64,000 nucleotides of DNA, from contig JASJZC010000007.1 of the NCBI GenBank assembly GCA_037178855.1, positions 10,850,001-10,914,000 on the forward strand, read 5' to 3'. The notes beneath the pieces were generated by a model. That model was not told the DNA's origin. It worked only from the letters and a program-made list of their open reading frames with translations, and did no database searches. Below, in pieces: positions 53,326-64,000 of the stretch. Source of the stretch: Oscheius sp. JU75 (lineage: Eukaryota; Nematoda; Chromadorea; Rhabditida; Rhabditidae). A program made the position numbers and the translations under genes. How positions within the stretch are numbered: position 1 is the stretch's first letter; each line of letters begins with the position of its first letter.

Positions 53326-56300
53326 TTAATCGAACCGTCTCGTTGGCTTCTGGCTAGGCTTGGCGGATCTCCAATCATCACTGTCGTTCCTTTTTCTTGG
53401 CTTCCTGAATACTCATAGTAAGGTGAAAGGTTTCAACTATACTCACTTGGTTTGTCCACTGGTTTCGTCAGAATTGAGAGTCTCCGAATCTTCTCCAAGG
53501 AATCGCTTGGCTCCTCTTCCACGCACCTTCACCGCACCCTTGATTCCGACTTGAAGAGCGGGTTTCTCCCATTCCCTTTCTACTTCTTCTTCATGGTCTT
53601 TGGAATCTGCTTTCTTGTACCCTCTAATACGTTAGTTACAAATGCTGTTGCAGGTAAGATTCACCTGGTATCGTGCTGAAAATCCCAGTCAAGCTCTTCC
53701 CCATCGTTTGTGTAGATGTTCAAGCCGGGGCGGACTTTTTCTCCCTGCCACGAGTACTCAAGGCCTGTGGAATCCACGTTTTTGCCGGGAAACGCGATCT
53801 GGTTGGGGTTCTTCTCGGCCATCTGAAAATGGAAAATGTATAAGTTTCATATGTAAATTGGTAAGTCATCTATTAAAGGTAATGGTTACCGATTTCTCTT
53901 TGCTTGTAGCAAAGTTTACCAGCAAGACTCTTCCTCCAGGAACGTGCTTCTCGACCACTCTCCATTTCTGTTCGGGCACACAGTATTTCCTCCAGTTGAT
54001 GTAGGTTACATGATCAGTGTTTCGAACGTCGTCGCCTGCAAAGGCAAATTAATATCGGATCCCATACCCGAGTCACTCTGATTTACTCGCATTAGGGGAT
54101 CAAATTGCCCGGCTCAGTGACAGATGCTGGATTAAGCCCAAGGAAGTCATTAACCTCTCGGGCTTATTATTACCACCTGCGGTTTACGAGCCATGGAAAT
54201 TACACTTCAAGTATTGTTAAGATTTGAAAATTTTGCCCCTTGAATGATCACTTTTGGCTGTCTAACCTTGGTTAGCCCTGTGAGAGAGAGATGACATCTA
54301 GTTTGAGGGGTGTCCGTAGCAATTCGCCTCATGGAGTGCCAGATCGGTCTCCATTGTCCTCCAGACAAACCGATTGTGTTTCCTACTTGCGAACAAACAC
54401 TTGAGCCAACTATACCACTTCCCGAAACAAACAGGCCACACAGCCTTTCTCTCGAGACAGTGGGAAATCCCCTCTACTTGTAGCGCTCGTCCTTAGTTAT
54501 CCTCGAGAGTTGTTGTAGGCATGTGTCAATTATAGGCACAACAAGTTACCACGCTTCAGCGGTGTCACAATTGGCTCAATTTGTGTCGGGACACAGCCCG
54601 GCAGGCCTGTGTGTGTGAACCGCGTCAATAACCAATACTATTTGCGCACGCAAGGATGGAAATTGTGGAGTGCTGAACCACATTCCGAGACAACGAGGTG
54701 CCGTTCCAAAATGGAAGGGCAATTACCAGGCGGCGCCCCTAGCCAACGGTGGTGATTTGGGGTCGTGAAATATTTTTGCGGCATTATGCGGCTCAAAAGA
54801 ACGAGGGCAGACGAACAAAAAGACTAATTGCTCGTCTCTCTTTGTGAGTACACACACCGATCTTGTAGCAAGAGTTCCTAGATTGATGATCTTGCACTTC
54901 GCCTTCATCGTCATCCGACTCGACCTCTCCCTCTTCTTTCGTTTCCGTTGTATCCATCTCATCATCGGCGACCTTTCTCTCGTCCTCTTTGTGCTGGATG
55001 AAATGACGGAGGTTTGTTGTCAAAGTGCGGCTCATCTCGACCATCATCCTCAAAGCCAACTTCTTGCTCTGGAACTGGACGAGGCAGGAGTCTTGGTCGA
55101 TTTCATTTAAACGATTTGCGCCGAACTCGGAGAAGACTCTAAATACAGTAGTAGGGAGATTACTAAGGGATGATACTTGAGTATCTCGAACGGTTTGATT
55201 CCCTTGGTGCCGAAGACCTTAATGGCTGATCTGAGCTGTCTGTTGGTCAGTCCAAGATCCTCCTTGACTCCTTCACGTGTTATGGGGAACTAAATAAGCT
55301 TAGTCTGTAATCCAGGATCCTACTGATGGAAAAGTCTCCTGGGTCCGACTGGCAGTTCCCTGAAAGAAGTCTCCCTTTTCTGTATCGCTGTCATCGGATG
55401 ACTCCTCCTCGTCATATCCATCCTGAAAGAATAACGGAGTGTAATGCCTCGAGATCAGATAAGTCGTCAACCCCTACGTGACTATAAACTGTGATATCCT
55501 CCACGGTCATCAAATGTCAACCTCCACTGCCGATCAATGTGTCTTCTCGCGAGAGCGAGAGAGAGTCTAGTTCCCCACCACACGCTCATTATCTCTCTAC
55601 TATCTGATCTCACCTAGCTGAAAGATCGGCCAAGATGAGGCACAGAGACTGCAGTACTCCCTTGTCTTTTCTTTGAGAACTTTTGCGAGATTGTATCCCA
55701 CCGATGGCGATCGTCATTAACTTTATGAGGCGCTGTGTGACGCGGCACGAACATTGTATAGGGGCAGATTGACGTGTGATGAATGTGGGATATCTCGGCT
55801 TGCTCCCCCTCACTGCGGAAAAATGCGTCTTTCGATATGGTATCATCCATTGGTTCGACGTTTCCACAATATTGCCGAGCTCAGTATCACTGTGTGTTGT
55901 TGGACGAGGTTTAATCTGGCTGCGCGTCATGGGATCATGGGTTCGAGTAACCCAAACTGCCCGTTTTAGAGGCCTAGCCGAGCCGGACAAAATTGCGCGC
56001 TGATGGTTACAGCCAGGACAAAGGACCGTAGAGAGATTCCGGCCAATGTTGTTTTGAAAAATTGTGCCATTTGCAAGTTTTAGTGCTAGCATTATCGCGA
56101 TCGCGCGTCTCAACTTTTGTCTCTCTCGTTCCACAACCCCCTGCTCCAAAAAAGTCAAGGTCGAAGCACATTTTAACAACTGGAAGAGGAAGGATGGAAG
56201 TGGACTACCTAGGCAATTAACCGGCCCACCGATGCGCGGTTACCATGTGCCCGCATGAAGATGATTGATCGGCCGATGCGCAGCTGTGTTTTCGAGAAAA

Positions 56301-56754
56301 AAACGAAGATTGACCTGGTGTCTAACCTCAGGTCTCTGTGCCCTCTCTCAGAAATCAAACTGAAGTGATATCCCCGGGGAAGCACGTTCGCTAATATGCA
56401 ACAGAGTGGCAGCGCGCGAGCACTAATTATTCCAGCACCCAATAACATTCGACACACAACGGCTCGCTTACTCCACGATTCGATTATTGCTTACTGCCTG
56501 GCGGGTAGTGCATCAAGAGGATTAGCCTCGACTTGTAACATATACTCTTGAGCCCTCTCCTGGGAGCCCAAAAAACCTACTCTCTGTTTTTCCGAGCTGT
56601 CGTCAGCCCATTCAGATTTCAGCCCGGAAAGCCTTCCAGAAGTGAAGATGTCTCGTCGAGATTGCCTCGAGGTTTCCCTGCCTTCAGTCTTATCAGCATC
56701 GTTCGAGCCTTCAGACGGATCTGCTTTCTGAAATTGTGACAATTTGAGAGACAA
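53326..56754 (-). CDS. NCBP3: NCBP3-like RNA-binding protein (nuclear cap-binding subunit 3 family)
   Basis: The exons from 55425 down to the TAA at 53326 join in phase. They read DGYDEEESSDDSDTEKGD, ITREGVKEDLGLTNRQLR, then an RRM-like unit (IKVFGTKGIKPFEIL, LNEIDQDSCLVQFQSKKLAL). Next comes an acidic EEGEVESDDDEGE segment, WRVVEKHVPGGRVLLVNFAT, EREWEKPALQVGIK and a basic tail ending KPTRRFD. Order and motifs agree with NCBP3, which binds capped RNA and acts in mRNA export. The upstream exon (56495-56754, KADPSEGSNDADKTEG to LDALPAR) has a GTAAGC donor of phase 2 that does not fit the next exon (phase 0), so one exon is missing, or this exon belongs elsewhere. The true start is therefore uncertain. 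Introns of about 820 bp and 1.07 kb are the largest. Confidence 0.65.
55895..55975 (+). repeat. tRNA-derived element within an intron
   Basis: GGGTTCGAGTAACCC at 55939-55953 is a perfect T-stem/loop with a consensus B box. The stretch before it (TTTAATCTGGCTGCGCGTCA) looks like an anticodon-arm remnant. No complete cloverleaf forms, so a tRNA-derived short interspersed element is more likely than a tRNA gene. Confidence 0.4.
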
Positions 56755-57451
56755 CCTCTCTTTATTTATAAACCAAAATGGCAGTTTACGATATCGGTTT
56801 TCACTCGTCCCAATGTTTAGACTCTAGCTTTAGGACACGATAAACAGTCCGAACTACCGGAAATGTATTGCTCACCCCCCTGCGGACAAAAAATGTATTG
56901 TTCACAGCAGAGCTGAAGAAGATGCCTCTCGCTCTCTCCTGGCATATCGATCATAATCAAATATTCTGAACGCCTACTCCTGGCCTCCTCTTTTCAGTGC
57001 CAAGTGTGGACTGCTGCGGCCGACGGCGCAGAAACTTGAGATCACTTAACGCGGCCGAAACAGTAACAGTCTGAAACGGTATTGCGTCCTGCGAATCGAT
57101 TTTGAAAACGTCTTTTCCGTAGAGAAAAGATGATCCTTCCCACACGCCGAGAGGTGACGACCGACACCACCAAAACAGACAATCCCGCTACGGGGGAGGA
57201 GGCTAGAATACAAAGCAAACACGGATGCGCGAAGCTCGCGCACCTGAAACTTTGCTCACCTGCTATTATCAGAGGTTGAGTCTAAAGTCTCAGGCGGCGA
57301 GGATCGTACAAAATAGACGGGAGGGTGGGTATGTTAGTGAGATAGAGGTAGTGGAAAGTTTGCTAGAGTGCAAGAGATGTTGCGAGTCGTATGAATGTAG
57401 TAGATTCACACATCTGGCTTGCACGTGGTGTGCTCCCGCGGGGGCTCACAG

Positions 57452-57471
57452 GAGAGAGAGAGAGAGAGAGG
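57452..57471. repeat. (GA)n microsatellite
   Basis: About ten GA units in a row, flanked by GC-rich DNA. Confidence 0.85.
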
Positions 57472-58141
57472 AACCAACTGGACATTCGGCTATTAGTCAT
57501 GGGCCAAACTCACAGTGGGTGGGGGGAGACGAACCCACCGCTGGACCTGGCGCTGGTGGAAGAAATACTAGGTGAGGAGGAGCCTCCCTCTCTGTCGAAG
57601 GCGCATGGGCAGAAAAGGCAGGGTAGTGGGCGGAGCATGCCGTGGCGGCCATACATGACCGCACATCGATCGCTGCCGCCGCAGGCGCTACGCAGCTCCA
57701 CAGCAGGACAGGCAATCACAATCCTGACACCCTTATATTCTGAAGAGGTGCTAGTTAGAATATGATAATAAGAGGGAAGATACGTGTCGCGGGGGCAGAG
57801 TGTCGGATACTCAGAGGCAAGATGAGACAACGGTAATTTGATGACAGGCAGAGATCTTCTCATCAAGAGGCCGCGCGTGGCCGGATACAATAGGTTCTTT
57901 GTATCTTTGTTCTTACGCTAAGAGCAAGGATCGACCTTGGCGCTCTGAGTGGTAGGGACGACTGTTTTGAGAATTCTGCTGTATGTGGTGTGAGACTCGA
58001 TGCGCGAGGAGGATCAGCGATTATCAAGATGAGTAAATACAGATTATGACAAGATTATGTCTCACAGCAAATACTATATATTGTGAAGCGACAATCTATG
58101 GACAAACATTAATTGGAAGGACGCTTTCAGCACACCACGAC

Positions 58142-58176
58142 CGAACACCTGACCTCTCAGGCGTCGCAGGTGTTCG
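58142..58176. repeat. 10-bp perfect inverted repeat
   Basis: CGAACACCTG (58142-58151) and CAGGTGTTCG (58167-58176) are exact reverse complements with a 15-base spacer; each arm contains an E-box CACCTG/CAGGTG. Confidence 0.75.
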
Positions 58177-58448
58177 CCCTAAAAAAAATCTTCGAATAAT
58201 GAACTATTCCCGGATCCACAGCTGAACACTTGTCTAATGCACACCCTGAACAAAAAATTCTGATCGATTTCGCAGGGCTGTGCATAGTAACAAATCTCTT
58301 TCCCTCCGCTCCGGACGCGGACAGAAGCCGATGAATGCGCTTAAATCATTACTGCCACCTTCCAGAAGATCTGTACCTTTTGGCGATTCGAATTTTCTTG
58401 CTTGAAACTACAAAATTCCATTAACGGTAACCGTGAGAATTTAATAAG

Positions 58449-58690
58449 TGGCAACAAAGCCGTCAGTTCACACGCGTCTCACGCGATACAGTCGATTTGA
58501 AAAGAAATTGGCTTCGCCTGCCTGGGAAAGAATTGAATCGGGGCCGAGCCGTAGTGCAAACCGACGGGCCATTAAAATGAGAAAGGAATTTAGGGGTACT
58601 ATATTTGAATCAGGATATTACACAAAGCTGTTATTAAGTGAATATGGACCTCCATTGACAAGATTTGAGACACATTCTGATACCAAGAAA
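58449..58690 (+). repeat. Diverged dispersed repeat, copy 1
   Basis: Shares AAAGCCGTCAGTTC and AGTGAATATGG, in the same order and similar spacing, with 60139-60410. It contains an open frame without splice sites; I read it as a repeat, not a gene. Confidence 0.4.
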
Positions 58691-59313
58691 ATCAATCAAA
58701 GTTTTTACAGACTTTCTGAAGCTGTCGGAACTTGCTAAGTGCAGTTGGACACAAGTCTAGACTTCGAAGGAACGCTTATTCTACCAAACCGGCACACTGT
58801 AAGAGGGTTCTGTCTTTTCAATGAATCACGAAAACGTTCCGTCTCTATCTCTTGAATGTAATTTGTATTCGTCTCTTACGATCTTCTGAATAGGTAAAAT
58901 ATACTGTGGTTACATATAAACACCCAAATCTCTGAAAAAGTCATTTCATGTCAAGAAACAAAGAGGCAAGCCAGATGTGCAGGAAAATACTACAAGGGAA
59001 GCGGCGCAGCCGCCTGTGATCAATTTTAAATCAAGACCAAAGGGCAGTAAAGCTGCCGCCGGCAGTTGGTAGGAGTCTAATAGGAAGAGAGTTGGCAACA
59101 GGATCCCCGATACAAAACAGGAAATTTCCTTATCTCCAGATGGGTAGACAAGAAGCAGGCAGATAGCCAAGAATTAAAGGAGAGAAAGTGGTATCTAAAC
59201 GGTCAATGAGAAGCTGGATTAGAGGTACGACGATCTCAAAAATCCGGATGCACAAAAAATGCTCGCCCGCACTTTCGAATTGTTTCTAATTCAATTCCTT
59301 CTCCTGGGTTTTG

Positions 59314-59957
59314 CTATAAAGTTAAGAGCCTTGTCAAGATTACTACAAAGTTTTTGTCAAATTCACCTACTGACGAACTTAAGGGAGCATCGATCCATCG
59401 ACGATGTAAAATTTTGAATAGTCCCAATAGCCAGCAGTATTTGATTACAACACCTCGAGTTTTCGACGACGTCTGTAGACACGATTTTTTGCCAATCTCT
59501 CTTTTTTTAAATTGTAAAAAGCAACCAACCTTTTCCTGACGTTCTTCCTTTATCTCATCCTTCTCCTCTTCGTAATCAAGTTCAAGCTCTAAATGTGAAA
59601 TTATGCGAGAATATTTGGAGGCCATACCGTCATCAGCCATTTTCCGTGATAGACCGCCTGGTTTACCTGCAAATTGTATATATTTGAAGAAAAAAATAAG
59701 AAAAGACTGGATTGAAAAAAATGAAAATAACGGCTGGAGTGTATACCAATGCGGAAAATTCAAATAGTTGCGCGTTGCACCGGGAGCGGTACGCAAGAGA
59801 CTGACAACCGCTTAGATAGTATAGGAAAAGGTCCATTAAACGTCTTAAAAGATTCCAAATGTGCTTACAGTGGAAAAATAAACGAATCGTTGCCTTTTTC
59901 GAGTGAAGAATGTTGTCCCATCTTTGAAAGAGTGCCATCCATCAAACGCCTGCGCAT
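59314..59957 (-). CDS. Small protein of unknown function, probable multi-exon gene
   Basis: The start exon (59869-59957) reads MRRRLMDGTLSKMGQHSSLE and ends in a CT/GTAAGC donor. Further exons give LSRKMADDGMASKYSR, then an acidic helix (LELELDYEEEKDEIKEERQE), a basic and hydrophobic segment (TRGVVIKYCWLLGLFKILHR) and a stop at 59314 or, with one more splice, 59322. A very short exon around 59785 is needed to keep phase between the first two blocks, which weakens the model. No family recognised. Total length would be about 120 residues. Confidence 0.35.
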
Positions 59958-61190
59958 CTCTATGTGTCAGTGTCAGAAGCGGTCTATATGCGCTTTTGAG
60001 ATCACAATAAGTATTTTATAACAGTATTAGTTTCAACGGGGTGATTGGTCACCCTTGTGAAGTTAGAACTATTGGAACAAGATCAAAATATGCTTTTGAA
60101 TTCACTACAGTAGACACAACCGAGGGAATTTCCAAAATGGCTGCAAAAGCCGTCAGTTCTCACGTGTCTCGTTCAAATCAGTCGTATCTATAGTAAAAGG
60201 ATGTAAGCCAAGAGCGAAGCAGGCCGAAGCAGGCATCGATATAGATGGGCCCCGAGGAAAACAGTTTGTAAATTCAATCGTTAATATGACTGGGGTTAGA
60301 CAGGCTTAAGAGAAACAGAGAATAGAGAAATGCCAATCTAACTGAGAAAATTATTTTGGGATTGAAGAGAGTGAATATGGCGGCCTAGAAGATTCTGGAA
60401 CTTTGTGCAATTAGGTATCGTAGACAATGCTGAGAGCCACAGGTCTCCTCTCTGTCTCTCTCAGGGAAACACAGAGAGACAGCGAGAAACAGTCTTTAGG
60501 CACTGTTGCAGGCACCCAAACTCCAGAAATGTGTCAATACAAGAATTGAAGTAATTGTCGCAGAACCAGTAGCTAAGGTTCCTCCTACGAACGGGGTTTT
60601 ATGAAAAACCCCTTTTTGTGGAAATTTGTGTGACTTCTACGTTGATAAGACTCTTTGGTACGGCTGAGGCTCGACGTTCTAATGAGATTCCATTGTTAGT
60701 CAGACATCTTGTTACCACAGAAGTGTAAACTACGATGCTCCCATAGTTACATGTCATACCCCTGTGCTTGCAAGATGCATGTGGGTGTTTTTGTTTAACC
60801 AAGCGAATGAGTCAGTGAATCACTGGATGCGCGAAACTTCTCTCCGAACAGGCTCCATTTGCATAATCTGAATCAGACAGTACAAATACTCCGGCAATTT
60901 CGCTTGTTTCCAAAACATTTCTCAACTGTTCAACCCACAACGGACGTTCCGAAAATAAGTAGCTCATCATCACTTTTTCGCAAGAGCAGCGTAGGTGGAA
61001 CTGTTGGTTTTCGGATGCTTGCTCGCAGGATTATAATGAAGGGCAGTCGCTTTCAAACAGACTCCTCCCCAGGTTATCACATTTCCTGTCACTCTCTCAC
61101 TGTGTGTGTTTGACCTGTTCCATCCTCACTCTCTCTCTCGCGGCTACCTCAAAAACATAGCTACTTGACTCAAGGAACAGTCTTTCAGCT
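59958..61190. other. Intergenic region upstream of small heat-shock gene
   Basis: About 1.2 kb. Holds copy 2 of the dispersed repeat. A GAAACTTC at 60833-60840 followed by TCTCCGAA forms a partial heat-shock element 350 bp upstream of the heat-shock gene; a full three-unit element was not seen. Confidence 0.4.
60139..60410 (+). repeat. Diverged dispersed repeat, copy 2
   Basis: Begins like copy 1 (AAAGCCGTCAGTTCTCACG) and ends with GTGAATATGGCGGCC. The middle parts have drifted, and the open frame of copy 1 is broken here. Confidence 0.4.
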
Positions 61191-61720
61191 ATGGACCGTC
61201 GTCTTCGTTTCGGAGCTCCATTCTCTCCTCTGATGGGTTTCGGAAACAGGTTCTTCGACGACTTTGACTTCGACCGCAACTTTACTCGTCCCTACTGGAA
61301 CGACCATTCTATGCTCACTGCCCACAAAATTGGGCAGGCTGTTGATGCAAGTCGTTTCCAAAAAGTGCAACCGGCATTCAGGTCGTCGACAATGAGCGCG
61401 AGTACACTGTCTCGGTTGATGTCTCCCAATTCGAGCCAGAAGAGCTGAAGGTCAACATTGTGGACAGCCAGCTGATCATTGAGGGAAAGCATGCTGAGAA
61501 GGGCGACAAGTATGGAACGGTAAACATTTGTTGATAGCAGTAATGAAAAGTGTTTAAGGTTGAGCGTCACTTCGTCCGCAAGTACGAGCTGCCTTCTTCT
61601 GTCAAGGCTGAAGAGATCAAGTCCGACCTGAGCAAGGAAGGTATCCTGACTGTTCGCTATGACAAGAAGCCCGAACAGCAGCCGCGTGCCATTCCGATCA
61701 CCATCCACCCGAAGAACTAA
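61191..61720 (+). CDS. Small heat-shock protein (HSP20/alpha-crystallin family)
   Basis: Three exons (61191-61340, 61382-61519, 61559-61720) give 149 residues. The start follows a TCTTTCAG acceptor by two bases. The N-terminal part is Phe- and Arg-rich (RFGAPFSPLMGFGNRFFDDF). The alpha-crystallin domain reads VVDNEREYTVSVDVSQFEPE, LKVNIVDSQLIIEGKH, then RHFVRKYELPSSVKAEEIKS and LSKEGILTVRYDKK. The C-terminal IPITI matches the I-x-I motif used in oligomer assembly. These proteins are ATP-independent chaperones. The intron 61341-61381 is needed to restore the crystallin frame; without it the protein would end early. AATAAA at 61751-61756. Confidence 0.9.
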
Positions 61721-61981
61721 AACTTCACTTTGCTAAAGCCTATTTATTCGAATAAAGCCAATTTCTGCTCAAACAAAACGATCTCTCTTTTTACCTCATG
61801 ACAGAGGCTTTTGCCATTACAGTTCAAAAACCATAGATAACACTTTTATTCCAAAAATACGATCAAAAAAGAGACCTAGAGATCAAAAATGTAGACTGTA
61901 CATGTAACCAGTTTGGCTGACAACTTGCGCAAATCACAATGACTGATATGGAGATAGTTTCGGCTGCTAATGAGGAGGAGA

Positions 61982-63907
61982 TCAATCGTTTTCAACAGTA
62001 ATAGCCCGTTTCAGCGGAGTAAGTTCTCTCATCGGGACGTTGTTTCGCATCGAAATGTCCCGACTCGAATAGCGTCTGTTTTCCGGGACGCGAAGATTTG
62101 CTCCGTGATTTTTTAAGCAGATGCTCTTCTGCTGAAAACAGCAAGTTTGTAAAAATATGGAAATTATCAAACTTTTTGAGAGTCAGCTATACGTGACTCT
62201 AGAGTAGTTTCAGGATTGCCACTCGTCTGCCCAGTTGTTCTTCTTAACGTGTACCATCTTTTCAGGTTGTTGCAGCCAACAGTTTCAAACAGCACCTGAA
62301 CAGATGTCAGTTTGTTTTTAACTGTTTTCGATACTTTTCGATATTTTGAGCTGAAGGCAATGTAGACGAGAATTGTGCATGCTCCCCAAAGATTAACGAG
62401 TAGGGCAGATACTTCGACCAGTAGGGTCTCCACAAAGCTGGCTGTATAGGCGCCGATGAGTTCCATGACATTGTTGATGAAGGCCAAGACGTTGAACAGC
62501 ATGAAGAATGTCATAATCGCGACAAGCATCAGACTGATGTTCTGTTCCTTTGACCTGTCGTTTCTGAATTGGATAATTTTTTGCAAATTAGCACAAATCA
62601 GCTTACCCGCAATGAGTATTCGCAGGTTTTTTGAGCAGAGCCGTTGAAACACTGCTTCCACCGGCCACTGTCACCACATCAGCTTTTTGGCCGTTTGGAA
62701 CGGAAACCGAGCGGCTTTTTTCTTGTGAAATGACTGAATAGGCATTGTTATAGAAGTTTAAAGTCTCTTACATCCTCCCAAGGTTCTGCTAGACTCCCTA
62801 ATAGCAAAAATTATTCTAACATTCAGGTAGATCAATGAGAAGAATGGCAAAAAGAACATGACGAAGCTGTAGGCTCCATTTCGGTAGTAAATTGTGTAAT
62901 TCTCGCCAAACATGAACTCTGATGGGCTGACTATCGGAATGATTTGGGTAATGTTTTGCCTGAAACTGAGTTTTGAATATAAATCGTAATGCCTACTTTG
63001 TGGAGACACAGTTCTGGATTGCCAACTCGAACCATCTGGTGATGTTGAAGAGAAATGACCACAAGACCATTCCGAAAAGTAAACATCGCACAGTGCTGCG
63101 ACTGTTTATTCGCCGCGACTGAAATTAGTTCTCGTAAAGGAAGTTTTACTTAAACTTACAGCACTGAACGGATGGCATATGGCAATGTACCTATGTAAAG
63201 CCACCAGAACTGTCAAGTAGACAGAGCAGGTTAATGATGACTGCGCTATGGGATAGAAGAAAATAATTAAGTAGGCAGATATCAAGGCAACTGAAACCGC
63301 TTTAGAGACGGTTGTAACAACTGCTACCTGTTCTATTTGATCCCTCCGCGTAAACGGGCACGGAAAACACAAAAAAGGAGGAGACAAGAACTGACAGGTC
63401 GCTGATACTTAATGCAAGGAAGAACCAGTTAATTGGCTGTCGTCGCATCTGGAAACCATTGTTTTCGAAGAAAAAAGCCAAAAACATACCGATCTTCGAG
63501 TATAGACCATGATGTTTACGCAATTAAAGAAGATTCCGCAAATGTACGTTATTGGCATGGCGTAGGCTCGGAAAGCAAGCTGGACATCGGTAAAGTCGGC
63601 TGAAGGGCTCGTGTCACACATGGCTCCGTCGACAGTCATGCCGGCCTGTAAGTGAGAATAGCGTGATATGGGGTCGAGGCGAAGAATCAGCCAAAGGTGG
63701 CGGGAGCTCTCTTTCTCCCCTTCCCAAGTTAGCCACTTCCGACAGCAGGTGCGTGACGAAGCGTTTTTACCTATTCTGATTCCATCTTTTCAAAAAAGAG
63801 AGGCGACAAACTTTCCCAGAATAGCAGTATGACTCTTTGAGAGTAAAACTCACATGGTAGGTCTTGTTGCCTATGGTGATCTCATCACCATAAGCCCAAG
63901 TATCCAT
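61982..63907 (-). CDS. Rhodopsin-family peptide receptor (FMRFamide-receptor-like GPCR)
   Basis: Start at 63907 gives an extracellular N-terminus with an N-glycosylation site (NKT) and MCDTSPSADF. Helix 1 reads YAMPITYICGIFFNCVNIMV, helix 2 LALSISDLSVLVSSFF. Helix 3 ends in the variant DRY box ALHRYIAICHPF. Helix 4 contains FGMVLWSFLFNITRW, helix 5 FVMFFLPFFSLIYLNVRIIF, helix 6 LMLVAIMTFFMLFNVLAFIN and helix 7 VSALLVNLWGACTILVYIAF. A last exon adds a basic cytoplasmic tail (ENRRYSSRDISMRNNVPM) and the stop at 61982. In nematode FRPR-type receptors HRY-x-A-x-CHP is typical. Ligand unknown. It is convergent with the small heat-shock gene, 260 bp between stops. Confidence 0.85.
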
Positions 63908-64000
63908 TAGGGAAGGAGGCAGAACAAAGAATAGGGACAGATCATGCGCTTATCCGTCTAGACTCTCCAACATTTTAGACTGTCCTCCTTAACGATAATC

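Larger units (their letters stand above)
56755..59313. other. Large intergenic region with low-complexity and inverted repeats
   Basis: About 2.6 kb. Holds a GA microsatellite (57452-57471), a 10-bp inverted repeat (58142-58176) and one copy of a dispersed repeat (58449-58690). Open frames at 57225-57890 run on both strands in GC-rich DNA and are not accepted. Confidence 0.4.

Noticed and set aside
53058-53381. 107-codon minus-strand open frame
   Set aside because: No start context, no splice partner, and its end overlaps the last exon of the NCBP3-like gene in another frame.
57225-57890. Several long open frames on both strands
   Set aside because: They overlap in GC-rich, low-complexity DNA next to a GA repeat, open on both strands, with no convincing splice or family signal.
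58448-58738. 96-codon plus-strand frame
   Set aside because: Lies in a dispersed repeat whose second copy has lost the frame; no splice signals.

Overview
The window reads as nuclear DNA of a free-living (rhabditid-type) nematode. Almost every gene is cut by 35-50 bp introns with TTTCAG-type acceptors. Several genes have an acceptor a few bases before the start codon, as expected for spliced-leader trans-splicing. Gene content also fits: a PKC-epsilon-like kinase, an SH3 mixed-lineage kinase, a CCDC85/PICC-1 coiled-coil protein, a cuticle collagen, a DUF229 membrane protein, a CHK kinase-like protein, cystatins, Kunitz proteins and a peptide GPCR. The species cannot be named from sequence alone. 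No CRISPR, phage or bacterial mobile element was seen.

Layout. 1-2 kb: the end of a FLYWCH-type gene meets an SDR gene tail to tail, stops 5 bp apart. 2.4-5.3 kb: two divergent paralogous secreted Kunitz proteins. 5.8-7.3 kb: a Gly/Tyr-rich secreted peptide and a broken cystatin. 7.3-12.6 kb, minus strand: a Thr-rich membrane protein, a three-finger zinc-finger protein and the TFIIA large subunit, close enough to be an operon (inference). 13.9-15.6 kb: CHK kinase-like gene. 17.3-20.1 kb: a cluster of very small genes, including two tail-to-tail single-pass membrane micropeptides, a six-cysteine secreted peptide and an intact cystatin. 22.0-28.3 kb: mlk-1-like kinase of 18 exons. 30.0-32.8 kb: two more cystatin-like genes and an acidic unknown protein. 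32.9-34.1 kb: cuticle collagen. 36.6-38.7 kb: picc-1-like gene. 39.4-45.4 kb: pkc-1-like gene, with a complete DUF229 gene on the other strand inside a 2.7 kb intron. 48-50.3 kb: a gene I could only partly resolve. 50.9-52.5 kb: an unusual protein kinase. 53.3-56.8 kb: NCBP3-like gene. 59.3-60.0 kb: a small unknown gene. 61.2-63.9 kb: a small heat-shock protein and a peptide-receptor-like GPCR.

Themes. Four members of one cystatin family lie in two clusters and have diverged strongly: one keeps the QVVAG motif, two have lost or altered it, and one carries stop codons at both conserved tryptophans. At least four introns use GC instead of GT as donor. Several genes were assembled by eye from short exons, so exon borders are predictions; uncertain joins are flagged.
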